The notes beneath the pieces were generated by a model that worked only from the letters and a program-made list of their open reading frames with translations, did not search any database and was not told where the DNA came from. From Eudorina sp. 2006-703-Eu-15 (lineage: Eukaryota; Chlorophyta; Chlorophyceae; Chlamydomonadales; Volvocaceae): a DNA stretch of 64,000 nt. Both the position numbers and the translations under genes were made by a program. Shown here piece after piece: positions 40,489 through 51,570 of the stretch (position 1 is its first letter; each line of letters opens with the position of its first letter). The stretch lies in contig BDSI01000049.1 of the NCBI GenBank assembly GCA_003117195.1, positions 62,001 through 126,000 of the forward strand. Direction: 5' to 3'.

Positions 40489-41949
40489 TCATTTTATCCC
40501 ACCCTCCATCACTCGCCGGGTCCGGATGATTGCGCCTGCGGATTCTATCGTGTGTCGATGGATGTGCAGGCAGGTGCTGTGGGCCTGGTCGGTAGTCGCT
40601 CCGAGTCTGCAGAGGAGCGACTTAAGTGTAGTCGGCAGGGTTCCAGTACTGCCCAGTGTGACTATTTGCTCCTCGGCGTAGTGCACTGTCCAACCCGCCT
40701 TTGTTAGTTCCTCTTTGAGTCTGGCAAGCTGCGTTGTCTTCTGTGTTAGTTTGTCGGCGTGCTGTAGGTCGCCAGTGTACCCCACTTCGATGATGTATAC
40801 CTCGTGCTTGGTCTTGTCCGCGGGTCCCTGCTGGTAGCGTTTGCGCTTGGTTTTGTGGGAGGCGAGTGTGGGTATGAACATTATGTCAGGTCGGAGGCGT
40901 CGGACCTCCTCTTCAGTCGGGTGCGGCAGCATCCATTTGGGTACCCGCGTGCTACTGCAGAACGGTGGGATATCCTCTGCCTTGCCAGCGTCCATAACCA
41001 TGAAACCGCCTCCGTAACGGCCCCTGTTGAGGCAATCCGCAATGATGCGTGTCGCCTGGTTGTGCCGGTTGATGTACACGCCTTTAAACGTCGCGTGCTG
41101 GCAGCCTCCAAGTATGTGGGCTCCGGAGTCCGTTGTGGGGCCCGACGGGTTGCAATTGCGGCAGACCGGGCAGTGGCCATCCCCGCCGCGACCGTACAAT
41201 TTCTTCAGCTTCGCATTATACAAGAGTCCGTACCGTGCCTTCAGCACTTGGATTTTTAGCCAATGACTAGTGTGAGAGCTGTTTAAGTAGGCGTTGCTGC
41301 ATTTAGAGTCTAGCTTTGTCGACGCGTTGCGCCATTTTTCAGTTAGGGTCGTGTCGGATGTATATCCCGCGAACGTTTTCTTTTGGAGACCTTTGAGAAT
41401 GCCCCTATTAAGGTCATTGATATATTGTCCTGTGTCTTTTTGTCGCAGCCAGGCCAGCTTATCGTACGGGGCGTTATCTGCGGCCTCAATTACGGTTGGC
41501 TCGGCATTACCATGGGCTACCGCAGTTGCGCCTTCATCGGCCTTATCGTTACCATGAATTCCAGTGTGTGATTTTACCTTTATGAAATGGACAGTCGTGT
41601 TTTGTTGGGTGCAGACGTACAGCATCTCAACAATTTCCATAAGCAAGGCTTTATGTTTGGAAATATGTAATTTACTGGGTTCATTGATGGCTCTTTTTAT
41701 GAGATCCAGTGATGCTTGTGAGTCAGTTGCTATGGTTAATGCGCGACTCGTGGTTTTGTGCTGCGCGATGGCCGCACGTATAGCCGACAACTCAGCCCGC
41801 TGGATTGTATTTGTACACCCTTCCCCGGCCGGGTCTACATGCAAGGTTTCCCCGGTAAGTTCGCAGTATGCTGCCGCACCAAGTCTGTTCGGGCCGTCGC
41901 CTGCGAGCGGTTTGACGCAACTACCATCAGTCCAAATTATAGTATGCAA
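40489..41949 (-). CDS. LINE B RNase H and restriction-like endonuclease (486 aa)
   Basis: Longest intact LINE C-terminal frame. RNase H with all four acidic/His positions: WTDGS (residues 5-9), QRAEL, TDSQASL and HTGIHGNDKADEG. REL: Cys/His cluster CPVCRN...HILGGC, then RPDIMF and IIEVGYTG (PD...E nuclease core). The Met at 41949 is not a native start: it follows a 4-bp insertion (ACGTACGTAG against ACGTAG) that cuts the frame from the upstream linker. Confidence 0.85.
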   Translation of the reverse strand: MHTIIWTDGSCVKPLAGDGPNRLGAAAYCELTGETLHVDPAGEGCTNTIQRAELSAIRAAIAQHKTTSRALTIATDSQASLDLIKRAINEPSKLHISKHKALLMEIVEMLYVCTQQNTTVHFIKVKSHTGIHGNDKADEGATAVAHGNAEPTVIEAADNAPYDKLAWLRQKDTGQYINDLNRGILKGLQKKTFAGYTSDTTLTEKWRNASTKLDSKCSNAYLNSSHTSHWLKIQVLKARYGLLYNAKLKKLYGRGGDGHCPVCRNCNPSGPTTDSGAHILGGCQHATFKGVYINRHNQATRIIADCLNRGRYGGGFMVMDAGKAEDIPPFCSSTRVPKWMLPHPTEEEVRRLRPDIMFIPTLASHKTKRKRYQQGPADKTKHEVYIIEVGYTGDLQHADKLTQKTTQLARLKEELTKAGWTVHYAEEQIVTLGSTGTLPTTLKSLLCRLGATTDQAHSTCLHIHRHTIESAGAIIRTRRVMEGGIK

Positions 41950-43883
41950 TGGGATACGTACGTAGAGGCATGTTGCCCGGGAACGCTTCCGCGAGCTCCC
42001 GCCGGAGCTCCTGTGCCTCTCGCCGGGGCACTTGTACTGTGGGCCTGGGCCTGGGCGTTGCCGAGTCGTTCATCCGTCGCATGGTCTGGGCAACCTTGCA
42101 CGGGTAGGGTCGTTGGGTATGGCGGCAATGTTCCTCGCTGTCGTGCTTGCGTAGGTGTTTCTTAGGTAGGCCGAAGGCCTCCGCGTCTTGGAGTTTCTGG
42201 AGGAGCGCCTTCATCGAGCGGGCATTCAGCCCACGCAGAGCTGTGTCGTTGGCGATGACGAAGATGTCCAAGCCCCCTTTGTACCCAGGGGTCAGGGTAT
42301 CGGTGCCAACGCCCCCGGTGAGTGAGCACGTCAGACCGCGGCTGATCCGGCCGAGGTAGAACATGTAAGGGGTATCCAGAAGCGAGGTGTGGGCCCCGCT
42401 TTTGGTGTGAGGGGCAACGAGCAGTGTAGCTGTGGGTGCTGCGGACGCTGTGGTGTGCATCGCGCCAGCAACCGCCCACATTGCTGCCTTCTTGACACTG
42501 ACGGGGTCAGGGTCGGGATGCGCAATTGAGAGCCCTGTGAATGGTTGGGAATAGGCGTCCACGTTGGCCCCGAACAGTTGATCTTCTGCATGTACACTGA
42601 AGTAGCATTCAATTTCTTCGGCACTGTTCAGTGGCGACGAGAACCGCTCCAAGACAGGGCCGGAGTCTAGGTCCTGCAAGGCTTTAATGAGTACGCACCG
42701 CAGGTGTTCGTTAATAGTGGCCTGCGGTCTTGGTGGGCCTTTGACCGCTCGTCCGTTGGGGTCTCTGCTGTACCTCAGGAGGAGCCGCGCGACGTCTTCA
42801 GCAAAGCCGCCCTGGGCCGCGAGGCTTCTGTGGACCTCGGGGTAGGTCGTCGCTGCGTGGTGATAGCGCTTTCGCAGGGTATCAAGGCGTTGCATGCTGA
42901 GTGTCCCCACACATTTCCCTCTTGGGTCAAAGACGAAGGCCGTTGCGTCGTCGGTCGTATTGCCATCAGCTGTGCGCCGGCCCAGCTGTATCTGGTACCG
43001 CCCCGTGGGTTGCGTGTCCGTGTACGGGTTACACGGCGAAGCCTCAAAGGTAGTGTTCGCGCGGATGAGTCGTGCGCGGTGTGCGTGGTCCAGGGGAGGC
43101 GGGTCCCACCGGCCTTGCCGCTGCTGGTTCGTGAGGGCGGTGTCGCGGGGCTTGGTGTACACCGAGCGGGGAGCCGCGCTGCGCAGCTGTTTCTGCTTAA
43201 ACCTAGCCAGGGCGTCTGGTCCGCTCGGCAGCCTCTCCAGATGTGCCGCGGGGATGTCTGACGGTTCCCACACCGCCCGTCGGAAGTAACGGTCCATCCG
43301 GGTGCCGTAGAGCCCCTTCACCGGCAGGAGCTGTTTCGGCACGTACCCCATGCTTTTGTACGCGTCGGCAACTGACATCGGGATGATTGTGTCGTTCCAT
43401 CGGACTGTGTAGTACTGTTCATGTGTCACTGCTGATTTGCCCGTCCCGACTTTCTGCTTCTTGGAGGATTTCGCGCTTGTGGGTGCGACTCGTTTAGAGA
43501 TTGGGCCCGCGAGGACCTCGGCGATGTCATCCGCTTCATTGTACAGGTCGTATACTAATTGCTGCTGTCCCGTGGTGTCCTCGGCTTTGCCCTTTCCAGA
43601 CTTCCAGGGGATACAATTTTGGAGGATCTGCTTCCGAGCGACTTGCCACTGTGGCCGCCACCACTGGGGGTTAAGATGCTCCTGATGTGGCGTCGGTGCT
43701 GGCGACACTGTGTACAGTCCGGATGTTCGCGGCTCGTCGCCGAGTTCCACCTCTACAGCAGTCATTAGATCGGCGTCCTCGGCGCCATCGCTCCTCCGAG
43801 CGCGGGGCGCCGCTGGCGTGTCATCAAGCCCTTTGCTGGCGAGGTACGCTAGGACAGGGTTTGGAGATTCTGTGCCCTTCTCT
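41927..43883 (-). pseudogene. LINE B linker between RT and RNase H
   Basis: Open from the MITE border (43883) to the frameshift near 41960. Unknown domain shared with copy A. Contains the segment (KKAAMWAVAGAMHTTA) that copy A has lost to the telomere-type patch, so it serves as the reference for that lesion. Confidence 0.75.
43876..43883. repeat. Target duplication of MITE copy 2
   Basis: CCTTCTCT, repeated at 44121-44128. Copy A keeps a single similar site near 22108. Confidence 0.92.
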
Positions 43884-44120
43884 CAGGGTGGCTATCTTAT
43901 TTTGCGGAGTATCTACGGCCGGAGATACTCCTTGCCCAATCGTGCTGAAAGTATCTGTCGGAGGGAGCTTTTGCCGGCATTTTATCTACTCAAAGGGGGC
44001 TTTTCCCCGTGCGAGAGGCCATGAGTATCTAAAACCCCATTTTCCCACCGAGGGAAAGTATCTATCAAAACGCAAGGTTTTCGGCCGAATATATATTTAT
44101 ATCTTAAGATAGCCACCCTG
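43884..44120 (+). mobile_element. hAT-type MITE, copy 2 (237 bp) inside LINE B
   Basis: CAGGGTGGCTATCTTA ends with inverted partner TAAGATAGCCACCCTG and an 8-bp duplication CCTTCTCT. Interior shorter and diverged from copies 1 and 3, but keeps AGTATCT motifs. Inserted in the LINE linker coding region, so younger than LINE B. Confidence 0.95.
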
Positions 44121-44128
44121 CCTTCTCT

Positions 44129-46800
44129 TCGTCTAGCCTGGGGGCCATCCTGATACACGGTGTTTCACGGGTTATTGGGTTCGGGGGTGGCCGCGGTCCT
44201 TGTGCGACGGGTCCTTGCAGGGTGCCAAGGCTGGGCACGCATTTGCGTGTGTCCTGCCGCAGCGCGGCCATGACTCGCCGTGTTTCCATGCATGAGGTGC
44301 GGTGTTCAGGAGTGGGATCGTGCAGCTGCACTCTGTGGATAGCCGCGTTTTCTGTTCCGACCGCCTTGTTATCACAACGTGTGTTGTTGTTGATGAAGTC
44401 TAGTTGCCTTTGTCAAAGTGAGCTCTTGCGCTTGCACCCAACTCGCTCGGCTCCCGCAGGCATATCCAGCGGTGGTGACGCTTCGGACTCCGGTGAATTT
44501 GCCGGCGACGTGGCCTTCTGACGGATCCTTGTCGCGGTCGCACTCCACACAACTGGTGCGTTGCGGCTGACGTGCGGGTCAAGGGATGGCGTTATGACCG
44601 GTGTGGGAAGGCTCGATTTGTGCTTTAGGCCGGTGAATGTCGGGTTATCCGGGATCTCACGGAGCTTCCTGTCTTCCAGCGGCATCGCGGACGTCCATTT
44701 GCGCGGGTCGTGCTTGCACGAGTGTGGGGCTTCGGGGCATTGGGAGCTGACGGCCAGACTCAGTCTGTTCAGCGATACCTTGTGCCGGTGCTGCACCTTA
44801 CCCCGGGGGAAGAGTTTTTGAAGCTCAGCGGTCGTGATCAGGTGCCGTTTGGTGTTCTTAACTATAAGTGAGTGCATATCAAGACCCAGCTCTGTCAGCG
44901 GGAGCAAGAGCCTGTACGGCAGAATCTCTTCACGCGATTCCTGCTCGGCGTTGACGGCGGTGGCTGCCGCCATAAGTGTGTTCAGGGAGGTGTTGTACGG
45001 CCTGCCTTTATCGGTCACCACGATGCCGTGGTCGCGGGCGAGCGTGAGTTGCTTCAGAGTCGTGTAGAAGCTGCTTTCGCGCCTCAGCGTGTGCATCCTG
45101 GTGTCGGCGGCTAACTGACACTGCAGTTCCAGCATGGCTCTTGTCACAACGCCGAGCCGTCCCTCGTCGTTTAGGGAGAGAATCAGGGCGCGCGTTGCAG
45201 TGCGCGCGTAGATCGGGAGCAGGGATCCTACCCCCAGTCCGTATTGCTCGGCTGGTAATAGCACAGCGCGCGTGGGGAAGCTGGATGGCAGCCCGTAACA
45301 GCGGCGGGTGATGCGTGCGATCATCGCATCCAGGAGTCGTACATCGTTTGGAGTAAACGCCATGGTGGGAAAGCTGTATGTCACCACTGTTTGGATACAG
45401 CTCTGTATAATCCTTATACACTGATCTGGCGTCGCCATGGATCCTTGTAATAAGTCTCCCTTATCCCGTACTGCTTCGCAGACATGAGTCATTTGGGCGC
45501 TCCAGTTGAGAGTCATCGTTATAAGCACCCCAAGGTACTTATATGGTTCGGTGGGGGAGATGTACGGCACTGGCCTATCACTGATTTTGACTTTCGCATC
45601 AAGAGCCGCTTTGAGCGTGCGTTCACATGTCGGTCCATTCAGACCGCGGTCGGACCATGCCTTGCGGTGCAGGATGCCCGTCACAGCGCATTTCGAGTGA
45701 TTCACTTGTAGACCCGCCCACTGGGAGTACAGGCTAATTTTGTCGCACTGTGTCTGCAGGTCCCGCGTGGTGTTGGTCAGCACCGCAAGATCGTCAGCAT
45801 AAGCAGCCGAGCTGCAGTGGTAGCGGGCGTTCAGGTCATCTGAGAGGCATCCGTACTGGTGCCCTCGCCCGCCAACGTGGAGCCATCGTAGGAGGGGCTC
45901 AAGAAAGATGATGAAGAGCACTGGTGAAAGTGTATCCCCCTGGACCGTGCCTCTTTCGATTTGGATTGGCGCTGTGGTACCGTGTTCTGTCCGTATGCTT
46001 GTACGGGCCTGACTGTAGAGGTTGCGGACGACACGGATAAGGTCGTCTGGCAGCCCAAGGTCGTACATGATTTGAAGCAGCAGGTCATGGTTGATCGTGT
46101 TGAAAGCCGAGGAGAAGTCCACGTAGAGGACGTACAGGTCATTCCGCGTGAGCCCGGCATCTTCGATTGCGTGGAGCAGGTTCTGGATTTGCCGCTCTGT
46201 GTTTCTGTATCGAAGGAAGCCTTCTTGGGCCTCGCTAAACAGGGCCAGCTCCGGTGCGACGTCTCCGATAGACACCGTGATGAGGCTGGTCCAGAGCTTA
46301 TACAGCGTATTTGCTAGGGCGATGGGTCTTTTGTTCTTTAGGAGGAGCCCATCACCAGGTTTAGGGAGTAGCACCGTGACAGACTCTGTCCAATCCTTCG
46401 GCGTGTGAGATTTGACCCACATAACTTTCATGAGGTCGTGGATGGTGGCCTGTAGGGTGTCGGGCAGCGCCTTGAGGAGTTCATTGGGGAGGCCGTCGGG
46501 TCCCGGCGTTTTGTTTCGGGGTAAGTGCTGTATGCATCTGCTGTAGTTAAAAGGGTCAGCGATGCTGCTCAGCAGTACGTGGTCGTCGGCCTTCTTCGGG
46601 CTGGTGAGGTGGAAGCTGTCTGGCGCCGTGCCCTGGAGGAACGGGTACGTCCTGGGTGCCTCCTCCGGTCGGTACTGTCCAGTTTTCGGTGTGCCTATCG
46701 TGGCAGCCTGGGTTTTGAAGTATTCATGTACGGCATCAAGGATGGATTCGGGTTCTGTGCAAACTCTCCCCGAGGTGGGATGTCTTACCGCGGGCAGCCC
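44129..46800 (-). pseudogene. LINE B reverse transcriptase region
   Basis: Same frame from 46800 down to the MITE, with one nonsense codon at 44413-44415 (CGA to TGA). RT motifs as in copy A, including DLYVLYVDFSSAFNTINH and AYADDLAVL (near 45790-45805). Across the site of the copy A gypsy insertion (44281-44295) the reading is continuous (HRTSCMETRRVM), which fixes the empty-site sequence. Confidence 0.88.
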
Positions 46801-47834
46801 TCATTCAAGCTCATCCTTGCTGAATATGGCTTGGTGGGCTCGTCGTGGCCGAGTTGCAACCAGATGTTGGCGGCGGCGTTTCGCAGCAGCAATGTTTTTC
46901 TTGCGCTCGATGGTCAGTGCTTGCCTTATCTGGGTGCCAATTCGGCGAATTGCGTCGCGAAGGCGTGCACCAGGGCGGCGAGTTGCGTCCGCGGGTGCGT
47001 GTCCCGCGGTTGTCTGTCTGGGGTCGGCTCCCTCCACGGTCGTTCCATTGTGTTCGACTGGTTGAGGCTCCAAACAAGTCTGGTTTCGCACTTCTGCTTC
47101 GTATTGGTGTTTAAGCTGCACATGTTCCCGGTGCAGACGTTGCATGCATCTGCTGACTGTGCGCTTAGGGTGTATTTTTCCCGTGTTAGGTGGCTTCTGC
47201 GGGCACATATCAAATAGGATGGCAAGCCCTTTGTTGAGGGTCACTTGCAGCATCGCGGCCGCAACTTCCACGTTGGTCCTCTCCACGCTCTCAAGGGATC
47301 GCAGCGTCGACATGAGATGTGTCGCCGTTGTGTTGTTGGGGTCAGCGGTGTGTTTCGCCAGGCCGTTCTCAATCTCGCGGACTGCGGGGCGTAGATAATC
47401 GTGAAGCGCAGCGATGTCGGATGTGAGTGTGGCGTCCATGCGTGTCTGTGCGGCGCGGATCGTGGCACGTGGGACCGGCAGGATGACGTTTTTCCATTTT
47501 GCATCAGCGTGGTCTTCGGCTTCTTGGGTGGCGCACGTGGGTTTTTTGGCGTCCCACAGGCGGATTTCATCAGTTGGTAGCCGGGTGTGCACGGGCCTGT
47601 GGTCGAACTGGCCGGCAGCCACGGACACACTGCTGTACGCCAGGGTTTTATTCGTACTGACTGTGGTTTGAAGTTTTACGCTGAGTTGTGTCGCGGGGCA
47701 CAGCAGGATGTCGTCTATCCGGCTGCTGTGTATGCGGTGTCCGTCGGCCCACTGGTCGAAGGACATTTGGCGGGGGAGTTGATTCTCAGGTGCGGGCCTG
47801 AGCGCGTTTTCCGTGACGAACTTGGCGTGTAGCC
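46801..47834 (-). pseudogene. LINE B truncated APE domain and linker
   Basis: Begins inside APE (RLHAKFVTEN) at the 5' truncation; keeps SRIDDILL and QFDHRPV but lacks GDFN and everything before. Continues through the basic linker (AAKRRRQHLVATRPRR) to a TGA at 46801-46803 where copy A has CGA. Upstream codons from 47916 are flank-derived. Confidence 0.85.
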
Positions 47835-47850
47835 GTCTGTTGGGAAAATA
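47835..47850. repeat. Target-site duplication of LINE B (5' side)
   Basis: GTCTGTTGGGAAAATA, exact partner of 40353-40368. Confidence 0.92.
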
Positions 47851-47939
47851 CGGTACAACACGACGTACAAGGCCTCGATACCGAAGCCTCCAGAAAGGCG
47901 GGCGGGATACTCTCACTCACACGCAAACGACACGTGAAC

Positions 47940-48327
47940 CAGGGTGGCTATCTTAAGATATAAATATCTATTCGGCCGAAAAACTTCTGAAAATTTAGAT
48001 ACTTTTGGCCTGCGAAAACATGGAGTTTAAGATACTTTGACCCCTCGTGTGGGACATGATATCTTCCCGTTGACATATACTCGGTCGAGTAATGGGGTCC
48101 CCGATATCTCCCACCCGGGGTCGGTTCTCGCCGTCTGCAGTCATCTATGGCTAGGTGTTCGGTTCGTGGAAGTTCTCCATCAATGTTGCGCCCTGTCCGA
48201 TGCCCTCTGTAGAGACTTCGGGCCGTTTCCAGTTGGAAATATCTCCCCATAGACAGATACTTTCAGCGTTTCGAAGCCAGGTGTATCTCTGGCCGTAGAT
48301 ATTCCCAAAAATAAGATAGCCACCCTG
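47940..48327 (-). mobile_element. hAT-type MITE, copy 3 (388 bp)
   Basis: Same family as 39403-39803, opposite orientation and close in sequence. Ends CAGGGTGGCTATCTTA / TAAGATAGCCACCCTG; 8-bp duplication ACGTGAAC at 47932-47939 and 48328-48335. Confidence 0.93.
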
Positions 48328-48335
48328 ACGTGAAC

Positions 48336-48904
48336 ACCAAATAATATTCCGATGGGCGAGCACAAAGCCCTAAACAGAACACGACGCGGACTAGGTTATA
48401 ATGCGACCAACAGGAAAGGTAAGCAACGACAGAAGACGCAACCCCGCCCACATCGATTGACGGAAGGAAGTGGCTCGTCCCCACAACGCGATGCGTTACT
48501 GAACACTTTCTAACGCCGCACACACATGACAAAACACAGTCTTGAACGGAGTACGGGAACTAGCCTCCTAACCGCCCAACACCGCCCGTCACAAATGTGA
48601 CGCAGAACTTCACCAGGCTACGCAATGACACAACTTGCACACCGAACACGCTGACGCAAGCGTGCCACCTGTCGACATGTTTAATTGATGAAGCGACGGT
48701 ATAGTACTGACTGACAGTTAGCATACGTGCGAGGAATACTCGATTGCAGGACGACGTAATGTGAGGGGGCAGGCAGGCATCCCCGGCAGCCACATGCACA
48801 GGCGGGCCGGCTCGCTCGTGTTGCGAGTATGGAGTAGATAGGTCCTGCAATCACATCACTTCCATCATCAGTGGCTGCCGGCGCGTATGTACGCTTATCA
48901 TTAT
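48336..48904. other. Unassigned DNA downstream of the pherophorin gene
   Basis: No gene or repeat recognised. Should include the pherophorin 3' UTR. Confidence 0.4.
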
Positions 48905-50991
48905 TCATTGAAACGGCACTTGGCTTGCCGGGCAGCAGCTGAAGCCCTGGTTGTAAAGTGAATAGACGCAGCTGTCACCGTAGCATAGCGCCTCGGGCGC
49001 GCCGCAGGCACTGCGCATCTCCAGGGCCATGCACAGGTGCAGCCCCGCCCGCGGCGGTCCCGGCGGGAGGGCAGCCACCAGGTTGCTGATGGCCATGAGA
49101 CCGTACGTCTGCCCGCGCCAGCTCTTGAGACTGTAGGCGGGGAACACCTTGACGCCGTTGATGGTCACGACACGAGCCGCCTTGCGGGTCTCCTCAACGC
49201 AGGACCGATCTGCATACGAGATAGAGCCAGAGGTAGTTGCATGTGTGTTCATTGCGTTGCACCGCGGCGGCGTCCGACAGATGACTACGTACGGCAGTGC
49301 GATCCGTCGTTTGCGGCACGAGCGAGACAGAGTGCGTGGCGAGGCGTATGTGCATAGGTAGGGCGTTAGGCGAGCGGACGGAGAGGATGAGCATATGTGC
49401 GGCCTTGGCCAACTACGTAACTGCCGGCGGCACACCGCAGATGAATACCATGCAGGCCTACCGGAGGGCCCTGCTGTCCGCCCAGGTGGGCTCACAATCA
49501 AGCAGCGCAAATGCAGTACGAGCGACTTACTAATAATAAATTCGATCTTGAAGATCTGCATCATGGCGCAGGGCCCCGAGACAGGGTCTACAATACCAAC
49601 GGCGTTGATGTCGAAGCAGTACGTACGGTCCGTCGAGGTCTGGTTGACGGGCCCCACGGGCGGTGACATACGGTAGGGGGACACGGCCACATCCCTCGCG
49701 CCGCAAGCCGAGAAGGGGAAATTTTTGACCAGGAGGGAATTGGCGGGCGGCCCCGCTGGTTTCGGAGACCTGGGGGCCTTGGGGGCGCGCGGCGCTTTTG
49801 GCGCATTGGGGCTCGGTGGCGGCGGTGCGGGCGGTGACGGAGGCGACAGGCGCGGAGGGGGAGGCGACCGGGGTGGAGGCGAGATGGGTGGAGGTGGACT
49901 GCTGGGGCCAGGAGGCTTGGGTGTGGGTGGCGTTGGTGGCGCGGGGGAGCGGGGCGCTGGGTTGGGCGGGGGTGAAGATGGGGACTGACGTGGCGGGGGC
50001 GGCAGAGGTGGAGAGGGCGAGGGAGACAGCGGAGGAGGAGGCGAGGGAGGGACTGGTGATATGGGGGAAGGAGGAGGAGGAGCGGTTGCGGACGGAGATG
50101 GGGGGGCCGGAGAAGGGGGGGCCGGAGAAGGGGGGGCCGGAGATGGGGGGGATGGCGACACTGGGTTGGGGGATCTGGGTGGCGGTACGGGAGATGGAGG
50201 TGGTGGGGCTGGAGACGGTGGCGGAGGGGAGGGCGGAGGCGAGGGGAAAGAGGACACAGAATCACGGGGAGGCGGCGGGGGCGGGGGTGGAGGAAGTGGT
50301 GGCGGAGGGGAGGGGGGATGCGGTGAAGGCGGCAGGGGCGACGGTGGAGGGGGTGGCAGTGCGACGGCGGAGGGGGTGGCGGTGGCGACGGCGGAGGGGG
50401 TGGCGGTGGCGACGGCGGAGGGGGTGGCGGTGGCGACGGCGGAGGGGGTGGCGGTGGCGATGGTGGAGGGGGTGGCGGTGGCGACGGCGGAGGGGGTGGC
50501 GGTGGCGACGGCGGAGGGGGTGGCGGTGGCGACGGCGGAGGGGGTGGCGGTGGCGACGGCGGAGGGGGTGGCGGCGGCGACGGCGGAGGGGGTGGCGGTG
50601 GCGACGGCGGAGGGGGTGGCGGTGGCGACGGCGGAGGGGGTGGCGGCGGCGACGGCGGAGGGGTTGGCGGCGGCGACGGCGGAGGGGGTGGCGGTGGCGA
50701 CGGCGGAGGGGGTGGCGGCGACGGCGGAGGGGGTGGCGGTGGCGACGGCGGAGGGGGTGGCGGTGGCGACGGCGGAGGGGGTGGCGGTGGCGACGGCGGA
50801 ATGGGTGGCGGTGGCGACGGCGGAGGGGGCGAGCTTGTCTGGCCGCCGCCGCCACCGGTGCAATCACATGTCGGGCTCGGACAGGTGAAGCTCGCCCCCA
50901 CTGATAGGCAAATTCCAGCGTCTGGGATGAAAAACGTGTCCTGGGGGCAAGTAAACTGAATTGGTACTCCCTGGAAGGAGAAGGAACACAT
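48905..50991 (-). CDS. Pherophorin-family extracellular matrix glycoprotein
   Basis: Secreted Hyp-rich ECM protein type of volvocine algae. Last exon 49209-48905 ([18 protein letters not shown]... to [13 protein letters not shown] stop); the 321-bp intron 49530-49210 joins in phase (KIEFII-N-RSCV). The upstream exon runs 50970 (after CTTCCAG) to 49531: a Cys-containing N-terminal part ([20 protein letters not shown]), about 20 SPPPPPPP repeats of a 24-bp unit (about 50356-50840), a Ser/Pro/Ala rod, then the pherophorin C-terminal domain ([12 protein letters not shown]...). Sequon NQTS present. The frame changes by one base near 50360 (GGTGGCAGTGCGACGG against the 24-bp unit), so the two halves read in different frames: true lesion or assembly slip in the repeat. 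No signal peptide is visible from the Met at 50991, so 5' exon(s) are missing from this model; GTAAGG near 51030 may be their donor. Confidence 0.85.
50356..50840 (-). repeat. 24-bp coding minisatellite (SPPPPPPP) of the pherophorin rod
   Basis: Unit GACGGCGGAGGGGGTGGC plus GGTGGC (forward strand), about 20 copies with few variants. Gives long artefact ORFs in four other frames. Confidence 0.95.
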
Positions 50992-50999
50992 TGCGAGCG

Positions 51000-51361
51000 A
51001 GTGCGTGAGAAGGGGTTAGGGCTTCCTTACTTGACGCCAGAAAAGGGCAGGGCCCGCCGCCCCTTCCTACCTAATTCTTACAGGCCGTTCGTTATTTGAC
51101 CCACGTTAGTTCGGGCCGTACGTTCTTTTGGCGGACAAGTCTCGCCGGGGGACTGCTAGGCGCCTATGCGACTTATTGCCCCCCTTCCTGGAGCAACACG
51201 TATTATAACTGCCGTTGCTATCGGCGATTGATGTCTCTTGAGAAATGGATTTGGCATGAACGAAACTCGTCATGCCTCGGCCGATCGACCGGTCGTCACG
51301 CCAGCCATGGGCGCACGCAGCACAAACAACACGCACCGCAGCATACAACCGCACGCCGCCA
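51000..51361. other. Unassigned DNA, presumably pherophorin 5' region
   Basis: No confident upstream exon or promoter identified. Confidence 0.4.
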
Positions 51362-51570
51362 TGCTCTAGCACCCGCCGTGCTCTAGCACCCGCCGTGCTC
51401 TAGCACCCGCCGTGCTCTAGCACCCGCCGTGCTCTAGCACCCGTGCGTGCTCTAGCACCCGTGCGTGCTCTAGCACCCGTGCGTGCTCTAGCACCCGTGC
51501 GTGCTCTAGCACCCGTGCGTGCTCTAGCACCCGTGCGTGCTCTAGCACCTGTGCGTGCTCTAGCACGCAC
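51362..51570. repeat. 17/18-bp minisatellite
   Basis: GCTCTAGCACCCGCCGT (17 bp, about four units) followed by GCTCTAGCACCCGTGCGT (18 bp, about eight units). Because 18 is divisible by three it gives a repeated LEHARV peptide frame; not a gene. Confidence 0.95.

Larger units (their letters stand above)
40369..47834 (-). mobile_element. Dualen/RandI-type LINE, copy B, 5'-truncated
   Basis: Second copy of the LINE at 18624-38864, 7,466 bp, between exact 16-bp target duplications. It lacks everything upstream of the middle of APE (break at 47834), the usual result of incomplete reverse transcription. 3' end with (TTA)n tail as in copy A. Interrupted by a hAT MITE (43884-44128 with duplication). 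Nonsense codons at 46801-46803 and 44413-44415, both CGA to TGA relative to copy A, and a 4-bp insertion near 41960. It keeps the sequence lost from copy A at the telomere-type patch and at the gypsy insertion. Confidence 0.93.

Noticed and set aside
49798..50904. Forward-strand 368-aa and 275-aa Gly/Arg-rich ORFs and the reverse TATPSAVA frame
   Set aside because: Shadows of the pherophorin proline repeat in other frames.
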